From JARRKC01 sp963723965 (GTDB lineage Bacteria; Acidobacteriota; UBA6911; RPQK01; JAPXNP01), in contig CAVRSV010000007.1 in assembly GCA_963723965.1 (NCBI GenBank), positions 186,001-250,000 of the forward strand: a DNA stretch of 64,000 nt, given 5' to 3'. Of the stretch, positions 16,859-25,175 are shown piece after piece. Each line of letters begins with the position of its first letter. Position 1 is the first letter of the stretch. The position numbers and the translations under genes are program-made. Under the pieces are notes generated by a model that was not told where the DNA came from, ran no database searches, and saw nothing but the letters and a program-made list of their open reading frames with translations.

Positions 16859-19666
16859 GTGAAGGCCATGTTGCTCGAAGGCACGCTCACCCCGCTTCGC
16901 GAAGTCCTCGGACTGGGACGGATCCAAAAGAACTCGGCTTTCCTGCTCACCGTCTATTTCTTCCTGGCCATGGCCTCGGTGAGCATCATCAAGTCGGTGC
17001 AAAACGCCGTTTATCTGGGCAACGTCGGCGTCGACTGGCGCCTGCCCGCCCTGTATCTGGCGCTGACCCTGATCTGCGGCCCCGTCGTCCTTCTGTACCG
17101 TTTCTTGTCCCGCTACCTGTCACCTCTGTTGATCACCTCGGCCACCCTGCTCTGCATGGTCGGGGGACTGGCCCTGTTCTGGTCCCTGCTGGGTCGAGCG
17201 GGAGAGGGTGGCTGGTCTTTTCCGGCCTTCTATCTTTGGGGAGCGCTCTTCAGTGTCCTGGTTCCAACCCAGGGCTGGATCTCCTCCTATTTTCTATTCA
17301 CGCCGCGAGCGGCTCGAAAGGTGTTCATCCTTCTCGGCGCCGGCGGCATCCTCGGCGGAGTCGCGGGCGGGTACTACACCTACCTCACGGCCGATCTGTT
17401 CGGTTCGAGAGGGCTGCTCCTGCAGGCGGGCCTGCTTGTCATTGCCCTGGAAGCGGTCCTGGCAGCGGTGTTCTGGCTGAATCGGAAACGAAGCAGCGAC
17501 CGCATCCGACGGGCAGCCGCCGGGTCAGCAGATCGCTCTCGACCGCTGCGGGCCACCTTCCGGTCGCCCTTGCTGACCCGCCTGGCCCTGGTGATTCTGT
17601 TGACCGGGCTGTGCAGCACGATGATCGACCTGCAGTACAAGTGGGCGCTGGTCTACGAATACCCGGGATCGGTGGATCACATCAGCCGTTTCTTCGGCGG
17701 ATTGCTGGGTACGACCTTCCTGCTCTCGGCGCTGATTCAACTGCTCGGGGCGGGATGGGTGCTGCGTAAGTTCGGAATCGGAACGGCGCTGCTCCTTCTG
17801 CCGGCCGCCCTGCTGACCACCTCCCTCGGAGTCGTAGCGGCCGCCGCCTTCTGGTCGATCGTCGCTGCCAGGGGAGCGTCCGGTTCGCTTCGCACGTCCA
17901 TCGAACAGACCGCGGTCGAACTGCTCTACGTTCCCATTCCGGACCGTGAGAAGGTACCCGTCAAGAACTTCATGGAGCTGGGAGTTCTGCGCCTGGGGGA
18001 TGGATTGGGTGCGGCCCTGTTCCTGCTGGCCGCTTCCTGGTCCGACGTGACCGTCCGTGTGACGGCGGGAGTGGTCGTCGCCGTCACCCTCGTCTGGCTG
18101 CTCGCAACCCGGCAGATCTCCGAGGAGTACGCCCGCGTGCTGCGCCGGCGACTGGAGCGGATGGACTCGGGAGTATCCGAGGATGCACTGAGGGCGGATG
18201 AGGCTCTCTCGGATGCCACACTGGTCTCCGCACTTCAGGACTCCAGTCCCCAGGTCATCCTCTACGCCCTGGAGCAGCTCAGGCACCGGAAGGAAACCTC
18301 GGCGACCGCCGACCTGACTTCGCTGGAGCTCACGGCGGATGCCCTGTCCATGGAGATGTCCGGAGTCTATGCCCAGCGCAGGTCCGTCCCCCCCTGGCTG
18401 CGCCGGGTCAGTGACCTGGTGGAGCATCCCGAGCCCGAAGTGGGAGCGCTGGCGCTGCACCTGATGCTCAGCTACAACGTGGGAGGCTTCCAGCGGGCAC
18501 TGCACCGCAGGCTCGACAGTCCTCACGTGCCCGCGCAGAGAGACCTCCTCTTTCTCCGCAGGTACGCCGACAATCCGGCAGATCTGATTCGTCCACCTCA
18601 TATCGAACAGTGGTGCCGGAAAGCCGAACCTCAGCAGGCCGTCGAGTTGGCCCTGCTCCTGGGGATTCTTCAGGGAGAGTCCGCCTGCGGACAGTTGCGC
18701 TCCTGGATGGAGCACGAGACGAAGGCCGTTCGACTCGCCTCGATCCAGGGTCTGGGTGACTGCGGGGATCTCCGCGATATCACGCTTCTGGTCGAGCACC
18801 TCGAGCCACACTGGAGCAGGCCGGCGGCACGGCGCGCCCTGACGAGATACGGTGAGGAGATCGTCGAGAGATTGCGCGAGCTCCTCCACAACGCCGAGGT
18901 CCATTCCCGCATCAAGCGGGAGATTCCGGCGATCCTTTCCAGAATCGATACCCCCTTGTCCCATACGGTTTTGATTTCCGCCCTCTACAGCCACGATGCG
19001 ATCGTCGCGCACCGGGCTCTGCACGAGCTGAATCGAATTCGCGCGCACCACGATCACCTGTTCTACCGCGAAGAGACGTTTCTCCCCCTGCTTCAGATCT
19101 GGGCCTGCGAGTACTACGGACTGCTCAACATCGACCTGCTGCTCGAAGAGAGTCGAACCCCCGAATCCCGACTCCTGCGCAAGGCGCTGGATGAGCGCCT
19201 GAACTGGGGACTGGAAAAGATCTTCCGCGGGCTGGGCCTTTTCCTGCCCCAGGGAGACGCCTATCTCTCCTACCTCGGCTTCACGAGTGAGCGCCAGGAA
19301 TTGCGGGATTACGCCGTCGAGTTGATCGATACCCGGATCAAGGGTGAGCTTCGCCAGACGCTGATGCCCCTCTTCGCCGAATCCCATCCTTTCGACGTCG
19401 TGCTGCGGGGTCGGGAGATCTTCAAGCTGCCCTCCGACCCCCAGTCCGCACTCGCCGAGACCTTCTACAAGGCCGACCCGTGGTTGAAATGCTGTACGAT
19501 TGGTGTGGTTGTCGCAGAGGGGATGGAAAAGCTGAAGCCGTACGTCCGGCAGGCCTGTGAAGACATCCACCCTCTGGTTCGCGAAACCGCGCGGTGGGCT
19601 CTCGTCCGCTGGGACGGCGTCGCCCCCGCCACAGGAGGTCCCGGCCCCGATGCTGTCCGTTTTTGA
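16859..19666 (+). CDS. Npt/ADP-ATP-carrier-like membrane protein with HEAT repeats
   Basis: 935 residues. The first about 430 are hydrophobic with about 11-12 predicted membrane helices (for example LLTVYFFLAMASVSIIKSV and LALVILLTGLCSTMIDLQYK), resembling the Npt1/Npt2 nucleotide carrier fold of the major facilitator type. Residues about 440-930 are soluble, helical and rich in HEAT-like repeats (VRLASIQGLGDCGD, VRETARWALVRWDG). Such proteins are widespread in free-living bacteria, where nucleotide transport has not been shown. The start is GTG at 16859 with ATG at 16868 as alternative; the ribosome site is weak. The stop overlaps the next gene by 17 bp. Related proteins elsewhere carry a fused cyclic-nucleotide domain, here a separate overlapping gene. 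Confidence 0.8.
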   Translation: MKAMLLEGTLTPLREVLGLGRIQKNSAFLLTVYFFLAMASVSIIKSVQNAVYLGNVGVDWRLPALYLALTLICGPVVLLYRFLSRYLSPLLITSATLLCMVGGLALFWSLLGRAGEGGWSFPAFYLWGALFSVLVPTQGWISSYFLFTPRAARKVFILLGAGGILGGVAGGYYTYLTADLFGSRGLLLQAGLLVIALEAVLAAVFWLNRKRSSDRIRRAAAGSADRSRPLRATFRSPLLTRLALVILLTGLCSTMIDLQYKWALVYEYPGSVDHISRFFGGLLGTTFLLSALIQLLGAGWVLRKFGIGTALLLLPAALLTTSLGVVAAAAFWSIVAARGASGSLRTSIEQTAVELLYVPIPDREKVPVKNFMELGVLRLGDGLGAALFLLAASWSDVTVRVTAGVVVAVTLVWLLATRQISEEYARVLRRRLERMDSGVSEDALRADEALSDATLVSALQDSSPQVILYALEQLRHRKETSATADLTSLELTADALSMEMSGVYAQRRSVPPWLRRVSDLVEHPEPEVGALALHLMLSYNVGGFQRALHRRLDSPHVPAQRDLLFLRRYADNPADLIRPPHIEQWCRKAEPQQAVELALLLGILQGESACGQLRSWMEHETKAVRLASIQGLGDCGDLRDITLLVEHLEPHWSRPAARRALTRYGEEIVERLRELLHNAEVHSRIKREIPAILSRIDTPLSHTVLISALYSHDAIVAHRALHELNRIRAHHDHLFYREETFLPLLQIWACEYYGLLNIDLLLEESRTPESRLLRKALDERLNWGLEKIFRGLGLFLPQGDAYLSYLGFTSERQELRDYAVELIDTRIKGELRQTLMPLFAESHPFDVVLRGREIFKLPSDPQSALAETFYKADPWLKCCTIGVVVAEGMEKLKPYVRQACEDIHPLVRETARWALVRWDGVAPATGGPGPDAVRF

Positions 19667-20063
19667 AAGAGTACTGCTCCTGCAGGATCTCGAGTTCTTC
19701 GGATCCTCGCCCACAGAGCATCTGGCGGATTTCGCCTCCCTCTGCGAGGTCGTTGAAGCCGGCAGGGGATCGGTGCTCTTTCGAAGCGGAGATGTCTGTC
19801 GGTCCCTCTACATCCTGGCCCGCGGCAAGGTCGTGATCGAGGCCGAGGAGGGGCCCGCGGTGGAGGTCCAGGGGGACCTGCTGGACTGCTGGTCGTTCTT
19901 CTCGCAGGAGCCGCACCGCTACACGGCCAGGACCGTCGAGGAGTGCACCCTCCTCACCGTCCCTTTCTCGGAACTCGCCGAACTGCTGACCGCGGAACCC
20001 GAATTCTGTTGGGCCCTGACCCGCCAGCTGGCCGGCCGAGGTTATCGCGAGGGTGCCTCGTAG
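19650..20063 (+). CDS. Cyclic nucleotide-binding domain protein
   Basis: 137 residues forming a single CAP-type ligand domain: FASLCEVVEAGRGSVLFRSGD then YILARGKVVIE. The phosphate-binding cassette is degenerate (no clear RxxS/T with the preceding Glu), so cAMP or cGMP binding is uncertain. No helix-turn-helix follows, so it is not a CRP-type regulator. ATG at 19650 has AGGAGGT 10 bases upstream, lying inside the previous gene. It overlaps the carrier-like gene by 17 bp in the +1 frame and the convergent phosphoesterase gene by 22 bp. Likely acts with the carrier-like protein, perhaps as a sensing subunit. Confidence 0.8.
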   Translation: MLSVFERVLLLQDLEFFGSSPTEHLADFASLCEVVEAGRGSVLFRSGDVCRSLYILARGKVVIEAEEGPAVEVQGDLLDCWSFFSQEPHRYTARTVEECTLLTVPFSELAELLTAEPEFCWALTRQLAGRGYREGAS

Positions 20064-21316
20064 ACTTCCGGGCTATCCGCGTAGAGCTCCTGAATCTCAC
20101 CTCCCCGGAACTCCAGGGCGGAGGGTCTCGCGGTGTCGATCAAAAAGACCCGATCGTCGAAGCGCCGAGTGATTCCTTCACCCAGGACCGTATGACCGAC
20201 AACGAATCGCTTCGCCTGGAAGGCCTCGAGCAGCGGGCCGATCCACTGCTCGCCTTCCTCGTCGGTCCACTTGGCAAAGCCCCGAAACCAGAGCGGGCCG
20301 TCGGGGCTGACACTGAGCCAGCGGTCCATCTCGAGAAACGTCTTGAGAACCCGGACCAGCTCGTCGCTTGTCGTGATGGACTGTCCGATGGCGTCCCAGG
20401 CCGGCCCCTCCGCGTAGAAATCGAGGAATGCGCGGGCGGAGGTCAGCGCCTCGTGAAGCGTATAGAACGGCTCCAGCACCCGTCGCTGGACGAGGAACCG
20501 CTTCCAGTTGTCGTAGACGTCGCGTTCCTTTTCGATCCGTTTGTTGAGATCGCTGATGCTGAAGCTGCGGAGGCCGGGGTGGATACCGCCGTGGACGAAT
20601 ACGGTTCCGTCGATCTTCACCATCACCGGCAGCGTCCTCAACCATTTGCCGTAGGGTTTATTCGGTCCCATGGCCTCCACGTACTCGACGAATCCGAGCG
20701 GATGGCGGCGCATCCATTCCGCTTCGTCGTCCGCTCCTTCTTCGGCAGCGGGTTGGCCGAGCAGCCGGCGCTGGTAGGAGAGCGTGCTCTGGTAGCGCCT
20801 GAAAGCCTCCTGCCGATGCTTCCCCGAGTCTTTTTCGGCAAAGGATCCGAAGATTTCGAGCGTGACATAGCGATAATCGCCGATGATGTTCATCATTTCG
20901 TGGTTGCCGAGAAGGACGACGACTTCTCCATGTTTTCGTGACGCCTCCTTCTGTACTCGCATGAGCAGGTCCATCACGGCACGGACGTCCGGACCTCGGT
21001 CCATGAAATCACCCATCACCACGAAGACCGTGTCTCCGCCGCTCCAGGCGGACCGATCGTCGAGCAGGCCCGCCCGCTGCATCACGGAGACCAGCCGCTC
21101 CAGGCGGCCATGGATGTCGCCGATCGCCACGACTCGGGAAGCTGTATCAGCGCCGGCCAGAAGGGTGACAAAGAGAAGGAGAAACGTCCCGAAAGCCGTC
21201 GCGAGCCACAGGAGGAGAGACCGGGCACGACGACTCGTTGGATCCCTCAGACCTGAGCTCGGCATCGGCATCTCGGACCTCGGACGGGCAGAGCCGGGGC
21301 CTCCCATCTCAACCAA
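20042..21316 (-). CDS. Membrane-anchored calcineurin-like phosphoesterase
   Basis: 424 residues. One hydrophobic segment (SLLLWLATAFGTFLLLFVTL, about residues 33-52) anchors or exports the protein. The phosphatase core has all metal motifs: GDIHGRLE, GDFMDRGPD, LLGNHEMM, FVHGGIHP and VVGHT. The pattern GDxHG / GDxxDRG / GNHE is that of Ser/Thr protein phosphatases of the Shewanella-like type rather than nucleases; substrate unproven. The exact start is uncertain, because ATG codons also occur at residues 4, 16 and 18. Its 3' end overlaps the convergent cNMP-domain gene. Confidence 0.88.
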   Translation of the reverse strand: MVEMGGPGSARPRSEMPMPSSGLRDPTSRRARSLLLWLATAFGTFLLLFVTLLAGADTASRVVAIGDIHGRLERLVSVMQRAGLLDDRSAWSGGDTVFVVMGDFMDRGPDVRAVMDLLMRVQKEASRKHGEVVVLLGNHEMMNIIGDYRYVTLEIFGSFAEKDSGKHRQEAFRRYQSTLSYQRRLLGQPAAEEGADDEAEWMRRHPLGFVEYVEAMGPNKPYGKWLRTLPVMVKIDGTVFVHGGIHPGLRSFSISDLNKRIEKERDVYDNWKRFLVQRRVLEPFYTLHEALTSARAFLDFYAEGPAWDAIGQSITTSDELVRVLKTFLEMDRWLSVSPDGPLWFRGFAKWTDEEGEQWIGPLLEAFQAKRFVVGHTVLGEGITRRFDDRVFLIDTARPSALEFRGGEIQELYADSPEVYEAPSR

Positions 21317-21415
21317 TCTCGAGAATCTGGATGCAGGGGCCCGAAGAGACGCTCTACACGATTCTGGGGGAAGATTGTAGCAGATCGATTCGGATTGGGG
21401 GCGGGCGAATCCGAC

Positions 21416-22150
21416 TCAGTCGGTGAGATCGGGCTGGAGCAGCATTTCCGCCATCCGGCGACCGGCGATGCTCTGTGGGAACAGGGCCCGGTCCGCTCCC
21501 GCCCTGAGCAGCTTTTCGACGACCTGTTCGAGATTGGCCCGCGCGATGATCGGGAAGGCGGCATTGAGACCACGGGCTGTCAGCACTACGAGGAGATTGG
21601 TGGCATCGTCGTCGGTGGCCACGACCAGGCCGGAGGCCCGCCCGATCCCGCATTCCAGCAAAACGTGATCCAGCCCTGCGTCTCCTTCGAAGGCGATCAG
21701 GCCGTTCTGCATGGCCCGCTGAACCGCTTTGGGGTCGTTATCGACGACGACCATCACACAACCTCTCCGGCCCAGCTCGCGACAAATCTGGCGTCCCATT
21801 TCCCCGTAGCCGCAGATCACGTAATGACCCGACAGCTGGTCAATCGAGTGTTTCATCCGACGCACCCTGAGAAGACCCTGGATTTCTCCGGCAATCAGGA
21901 AATCGGTGAGGGAGGTGACGGCGAAGGTGATCGTTCCCACGCCAAGCACGACGAGCACGATGGTGAAGACTTCTCCCGCTTGCGACAGAGGGTGGACTTC
22001 GCCAAAACCAACGGTCGAGACCGTGATCACCGCCATGTAGAAGCAATCGACCAGCGACCATGACTCGATCCAGCGATAGCCCGCCGTCCCCACCAGAATG
22101 CTGGCCGAAAAGGCGACCAGAGCCGGGACCAGGCGCTTGAATAGAACCAT
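21416..22150 (-). CDS. Two-TM potassium channel with RCK (TrkA-N) domain
   Basis: 244 residues. TM1 (LVPALVAFSASILVGTAGY), a pore helix with selectivity filter TVGFGE (variant of TVGYGD), and TM2 (VFTIVLVVLGVGTITFAVTS) make a minimal K+ channel. Residues about 108-244 are a regulator-of-conductance domain with the Rossmann motif ICGYGEMGRQICREL and an acidic VVVDNDP end of strand 2, suited to NAD(H) or nucleotide. The C-terminal RCK-C lobe is missing, as in many short channels. Forms a tetramer in the inner membrane by family knowledge. Heptad repeat locus C lies just upstream. Confidence 0.9.
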   Translation of the reverse strand: MVLFKRLVPALVAFSASILVGTAGYRWIESWSLVDCFYMAVITVSTVGFGEVHPLSQAGEVFTIVLVVLGVGTITFAVTSLTDFLIAGEIQGLLRVRRMKHSIDQLSGHYVICGYGEMGRQICRELGRRGCVMVVVDNDPKAVQRAMQNGLIAFEGDAGLDHVLLECGIGRASGLVVATDDDATNLLVVLTARGLNAAFPIIARANLEQVVEKLLRAGADRALFPQSIAGRRMAEMLLQPDLTD

Positions 22151-22201
22151 CCCCTCGCGAGGAATGTATCAGAAGTGAACACGGGATTGTATCGGGGATG
22201 A

Positions 22202-22372
22202 GGGATTTGAGATTGTCGATTGTCGATTTTCGATTGGGGGTGGCGAGAGAAAGCAGCTCTTCCAGCCTGGTTCGTCTGGCGGGCAGTCCGACCCATGCGC
22301 GAAACCCTCCCGCCTCCTTGCTCCGCCCCCAAATCGAAAATCGTAAATCTCAAATCTCAAATCTCAGATCCC
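22202..22372. repeat. Heptanucleotide inverted-repeat element, locus C
   Basis: Left arm 22202-22236 has five units (GGGATTT, GAGATTG, TCGATTG, TCGATTT, TCGATTG) ending in GGGGG. The right arm starts after CCCCC and runs 22331-22372 as AAATCGA, AAATCGT, three AAATCTC and AGATCCC. The G and C runs would extend the stem. It ends 10 bp from the stop of the ECF-operon secreted protein and lies before the K+ channel gene. Confidence 0.85.
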
Positions 22373-22381
22373 AGCTCCCCC

Positions 22382-23284
22382 TCAGTAGGTGTCGATTCGG
22401 CTCCTGAGGGTGGCCAGGTCGATGCGGCCCGCTCGGTAGTCCCGAATGTCCGAGATCTTGGTCGTGAGGATCATGTCCCCACCCGCGCCCGCCTCCCCGT
22501 CCCAGTTGAACCCATAGATGCCGGAAGGCAACACGGGCAGCCCGAAATCGGTGTTGCTGGAGACGACAATGTTGACGTATTCATCCTGAGGAAGCTGGGA
22601 AAGGGAATCCCCGTACCGGCTTAGGACATCCACCAGGGCCGACTGGATGCGCTGGCGGTTCTCCTCTGCCTGCCGTTTCGACTCGGCCAGATTCTGCTTC
22701 AGTCTCTCGATCTCCTTCCGGATCTCCCCCGGTGCCGGCTTCTTCACCACCATCGGCCGGGGGTGGGGCGTCGGTGCGACGACGTCCGTCTCTTCCCCTT
22801 GCCCTGTCAGGGACGCCAGTGCCTGGGCCTCCGCAATCTCGGCCAGGCCGGCCATATCCAGGAATCCCTCATGGGTCATCGAGCGGAGCAGCTTCAACTC
22901 AGCCTCGGCACTTCCCGGGTCCTTGGACGCCTCGAGGCGCTGAAGCTCCTTCTCCAGCGAGGCGAACCTCTCGGCGTCGGTCAGGGCCGCATTCCGGACG
23001 GAGACGGTGAAGACAGCTCCCTGGCCCCGCAGATACAGCGCATCGATTCGCCCGATGCCGATGCCGCGAGTCGAGCCGATCAAGGCCGCCGGCTGCTCGC
23101 TTCTCCCCAGGAAGGAGAGGGTCGTGCTCAAAATGCTCTTCATCACTTCCAGTTCCTGCTGAAGTCGAGGGCCCTGGGACGGCGCCTGCGCTCCGAGCAG
23201 CGGAACGAGCGAAGAAGGGACAACGGTCAGGATGCTGATGAGGGCAGCCCACAAATATGAAGAGAAACGCGCATGGTGTTTCAT
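22382..23284 (-). CDS. Secreted coiled-coil protein of the ECF sigma operon, function unknown
   Basis: 300 residues. The N-terminus (SYLWAALISILTVVPSSLVP, cut near LLGAQA) is a signal peptide. The middle (about 105-135 and 185-215) is strongly charged and helical, with EIRKEIERLKQNLAESKRQA predicted as coiled coil. A stretch around residue 85 reads ALYLRGQGAVFTVSV, a beta element seen in hypothetical proteins of Acidobacteria next to sigma/anti-sigma genes. Third gene of the sigma, anti-sigma, secreted protein operon, overlapping the anti-sigma stop by 4 bp (ATGA). It may be a target or periplasmic partner of the signalling pair. I do not recognise a named family. Confidence 0.7.
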   Translation of the reverse strand: MKHHARFSSYLWAALISILTVVPSSLVPLLGAQAPSQGPRLQQELEVMKSILSTTLSFLGRSEQPAALIGSTRGIGIGRIDALYLRGQGAVFTVSVRNAALTDAERFASLEKELQRLEASKDPGSAEAELKLLRSMTHEGFLDMAGLAEIAEAQALASLTGQGEETDVVAPTPHPRPMVVKKPAPGEIRKEIERLKQNLAESKRQAEENRQRIQSALVDVLSRYGDSLSQLPQDEYVNIVVSSNTDFGLPVLPSGIYGFNWDGEAGAGGDMILTTKISDIRDYRAGRIDLATLRSRIDTY

Positions 23285-24072
23285 CTGGAATCTCCTTGAG
23301 GGTTACGTGAGTTGGTGATCCGGGCGAGGGTCGACAAAATGGCGTTGGCCTGGCCGACCTGCAGCTGGTCATTCGCGGAAACGCGGAGAAAGGCCTGCCG
23401 GATCTGGGCGAGATCGTCCTGACGCTGCATCGCCAGCGCCCGTCCCCATTGCGAAAGTGTAGCCTGCAGGACCTGCCGGGTCTCGTCGTCATGGGCCGCC
23501 AGCTTCTGATCCAGTCGGAGTTCGAGTGCGACCAGCATGTCTCGGTCCGCCCGGCGGTTGTCATCCGTCACCTGAGCCAGGGAGCCGGACAACTCCTGCC
23601 GAACGGCATCGGCCCACTTCCCGTTCTCTTCCTGCACGACGGCCCGCACGGCCTGCATGAGTTCCGGAGAGGCCTCGAGGGCGGGGGACTGGCCCGATCC
23701 ACTGCCGAAGGTGAGTACGAATCGACCCGGTGCGACTTCGAGACGGGCCTGGGCAACGACCAGCGCGCAGCCGATCAGCAGGACGCTCGCGACGCCGGCC
23801 AGGGAGATCTTCCATCCCCACCCGAGCGCCTGGAATGCCCGCCCGAAGGCACTGGACGGGTGCTCGTCCTCGTACACCAGGAAGTGGCGGGGCACGGGCT
23901 CCTCGGAGAGATCACAAAGGTGAGCCGCCACCCGCTCGAGGAGACGGCTCTCATGGGCACAGGCCGGGCAGGAGGCCAGATGTGCCTCCATCCGGCTTCG
24001 ATCGCCGGGGCTCAACTCACCGGCGATCGAATCCTTGATCCACCTGAGGCATCGTTCACATTCGTCGTTCAT
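23281..24072 (-). CDS. Zinc-finger anti-sigma factor, membrane-spanning
   Basis: 263 residues. The N-terminal cytoplasmic part has the ZAS pattern: early CERC and then HLASCPACA (H-x3-C-x2-C), the sigma-binding fold. One membrane helix (ISLAGVASVLLIGCALVVA) lies near residues 89-107. The periplasmic part (about 110-263) is helical and probably coiled coil (LELRLDQKLAAHDDETRQVL). It follows the sigma gene by 4 bp and overlaps the next gene by 4 bp. It would hold the ECF sigma at the membrane until an envelope signal releases it. Confidence 0.9.
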   Translation of the reverse strand: MNDECERCLRWIKDSIAGELSPGDRSRMEAHLASCPACAHESRLLERVAAHLCDLSEEPVPRHFLVYEDEHPSSAFGRAFQALGWGWKISLAGVASVLLIGCALVVAQARLEVAPGRFVLTFGSGSGQSPALEASPELMQAVRAVVQEENGKWADAVRQELSGSLAQVTDDNRRADRDMLVALELRLDQKLAAHDDETRQVLQATLSQWGRALAMQRQDDLAQIRQAFLRVSANDQLQVGQANAILSTLARITNSRNPQGDSR

Positions 24073-24076
24073 CCTC

Positions 24077-24718
24077 TTACTCCAGAGCTCCCAAGCGCCC
24101 CTTCAGAACCTCCAGGGCGGCATAGAAGCGGGATTTCACCGTACTTTCGGGCACGCGAAGTATTTCCGAAATCGACAGGAAGGTCTCTTCCTGAAAGAAC
24201 TTCAGCTCAACCACAACACGCTGTTCGTGGCTCAGTCCGGCCAGGGATTGCCGGACGATGCGGCGGCGCTCCAGCCGGAGCAGGTCGCGATCCTGGTGAT
24301 CCGCGGTTCCCAGCCGCTCACCGAAGGGAACCGCATGTTCGTCCTGCTCATCCATACTCTGGATCAGCGGGGGACGCCGGCGCAGGCGAGTCAGGCAATG
24401 ATTGACGGCGATCCGGTAAAGCCAGGTCGAGAAACGCGCCTGGTGCTGGAATCGGCCAATGGCTCGGAAAACGGCCAGGAAGATCTCCTGAGTGGTTTCC
24501 GCGGCATCCTCCCGGTTTCCCAGCATGCGCAGAACGAGGTTGTAGACTCGCCTCTCCCACTTCAGAACCAGCCGATTGAAGGCCGCCGGGTCCCCCTTGC
24601 GGCTTGCTTCGATCCAGGCTCGCTCCTGGCGCTCATCCGAGTCGGTGCGGCGCTCCCTTGGCAGTGGCGATGCGATGACATCTTCCATCTTCGACCCCTC
24701 GGATCCACTCGTCGTCAT
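24077..24718 (-). CDS. ECF sigma factor (sigma-E/RpoE-like)
   Basis: 213 residues. Region 2 (DPAAFNRLVLKWERRVYNLV, then DAAETTQEIFLAVFRAIGRF) binds -10 DNA and core; region 4 (EQRVVVELKFFQEETFLSIS, then VPESTVKSRFYAALEVL) is the -35 helix-turn-helix. First gene of a three-gene operon with its anti-sigma factor. Heptad repeat locus D lies 54 bp upstream of the start. Autoregulation is likely by analogy; I did not find a matching promoter by eye. Confidence 0.93.
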   Translation of the reverse strand: MTTSGSEGSKMEDVIASPLPRERRTDSDERQERAWIEASRKGDPAAFNRLVLKWERRVYNLVLRMLGNREDAAETTQEIFLAVFRAIGRFQHQARFSTWLYRIAVNHCLTRLRRRPPLIQSMDEQDEHAVPFGERLGTADHQDRDLLRLERRRIVRQSLAGLSHEQRVVVELKFFQEETFLSISEILRVPESTVKSRFYAALEVLKGRLGALE

Positions 24719-24771
24719 TCGAACTGATTAGACGACGACCGCCAGAGAATAGTCGAAAAGCTCCCCGCTTT

Positions 24772-24894
24772 GAGATTTGAGAGTTGAGATTTACGATTTA
24801 CGATTTGGAGGAGGGTTGGACGTTCTTTACCGGATTGCGCGCTCGCGCCCCCAAATCGTAAATCTCAAATCTCAAATCTCAAATCGTAGATCGG
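24772..24894. repeat. Heptanucleotide inverted-repeat element, locus D
   Basis: Left arm 24772-24806: GAGATTT, GAGAGTT, GAGATTT and two ACGATTT. Right arm 24853-24894: AAATCGT, three AAATCTC, AAATCGT and AGATCGG, preceded by CCCCC. The enclosed part is only 46 bp. It separates the ECF sigma gene start from the tRNA-Ile promoter and is the only locus not close to a stop codon. Confidence 0.85.
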
Positions 24895-24916
24895 GTTTTC
24901 CTTGGCTCCCGTCGGC

Positions 24917-24946
24917 TTGTCAATCCCCCCGGGTCTCGGCTATAAT
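24917..24946 (+). promoter_or_regulatory. Promoter of tRNA-Ile
   Basis: TTGTCA at 24917-24922 and a perfect TATAAT at 24941-24946, 18 bases apart. Transcription would start about 5 bases before the mature tRNA end. Confidence 0.75.
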
Positions 24947-24957
24947 CCAAGCCCTTC

Positions 24958-25034
<77 letters not shown>

Positions 25035-25134
25035 CCCCAATTCCCCAGCGCGCCGCGATGCAGCCCGCGAGTCATTCTGTAATCAGTGGCTTGAGTCCAT
25101 GGAAGAGCGTCGGGCCCGTGCTGTGCGGGATGAC

Positions 25135-25162
25135 GGGGCGGCCGGTGGGGGGTGGCCGCCCC
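25135..25162. terminator. 9-bp hairpin between tRNA-Ile and the beta-barrel gene
   Basis: GGGGCGGCC at 25135-25143 pairs perfectly with GGCCGCCCC at 25154-25162 around a 10-base loop. It sits between a rightward tRNA and a leftward gene ending at 25176. No T-run follows, so it may be a terminator or a REP-like palindrome. Confidence 0.45.
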
Positions 25163-25175
25163 TGCGGATGTGGGC

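Noticed and set aside
24077..24718. tRNA-Ile as an attachment site for an integrated element
   Set aside because: No integrase, no repeated tRNA 3' end and no composition change on the downstream side.
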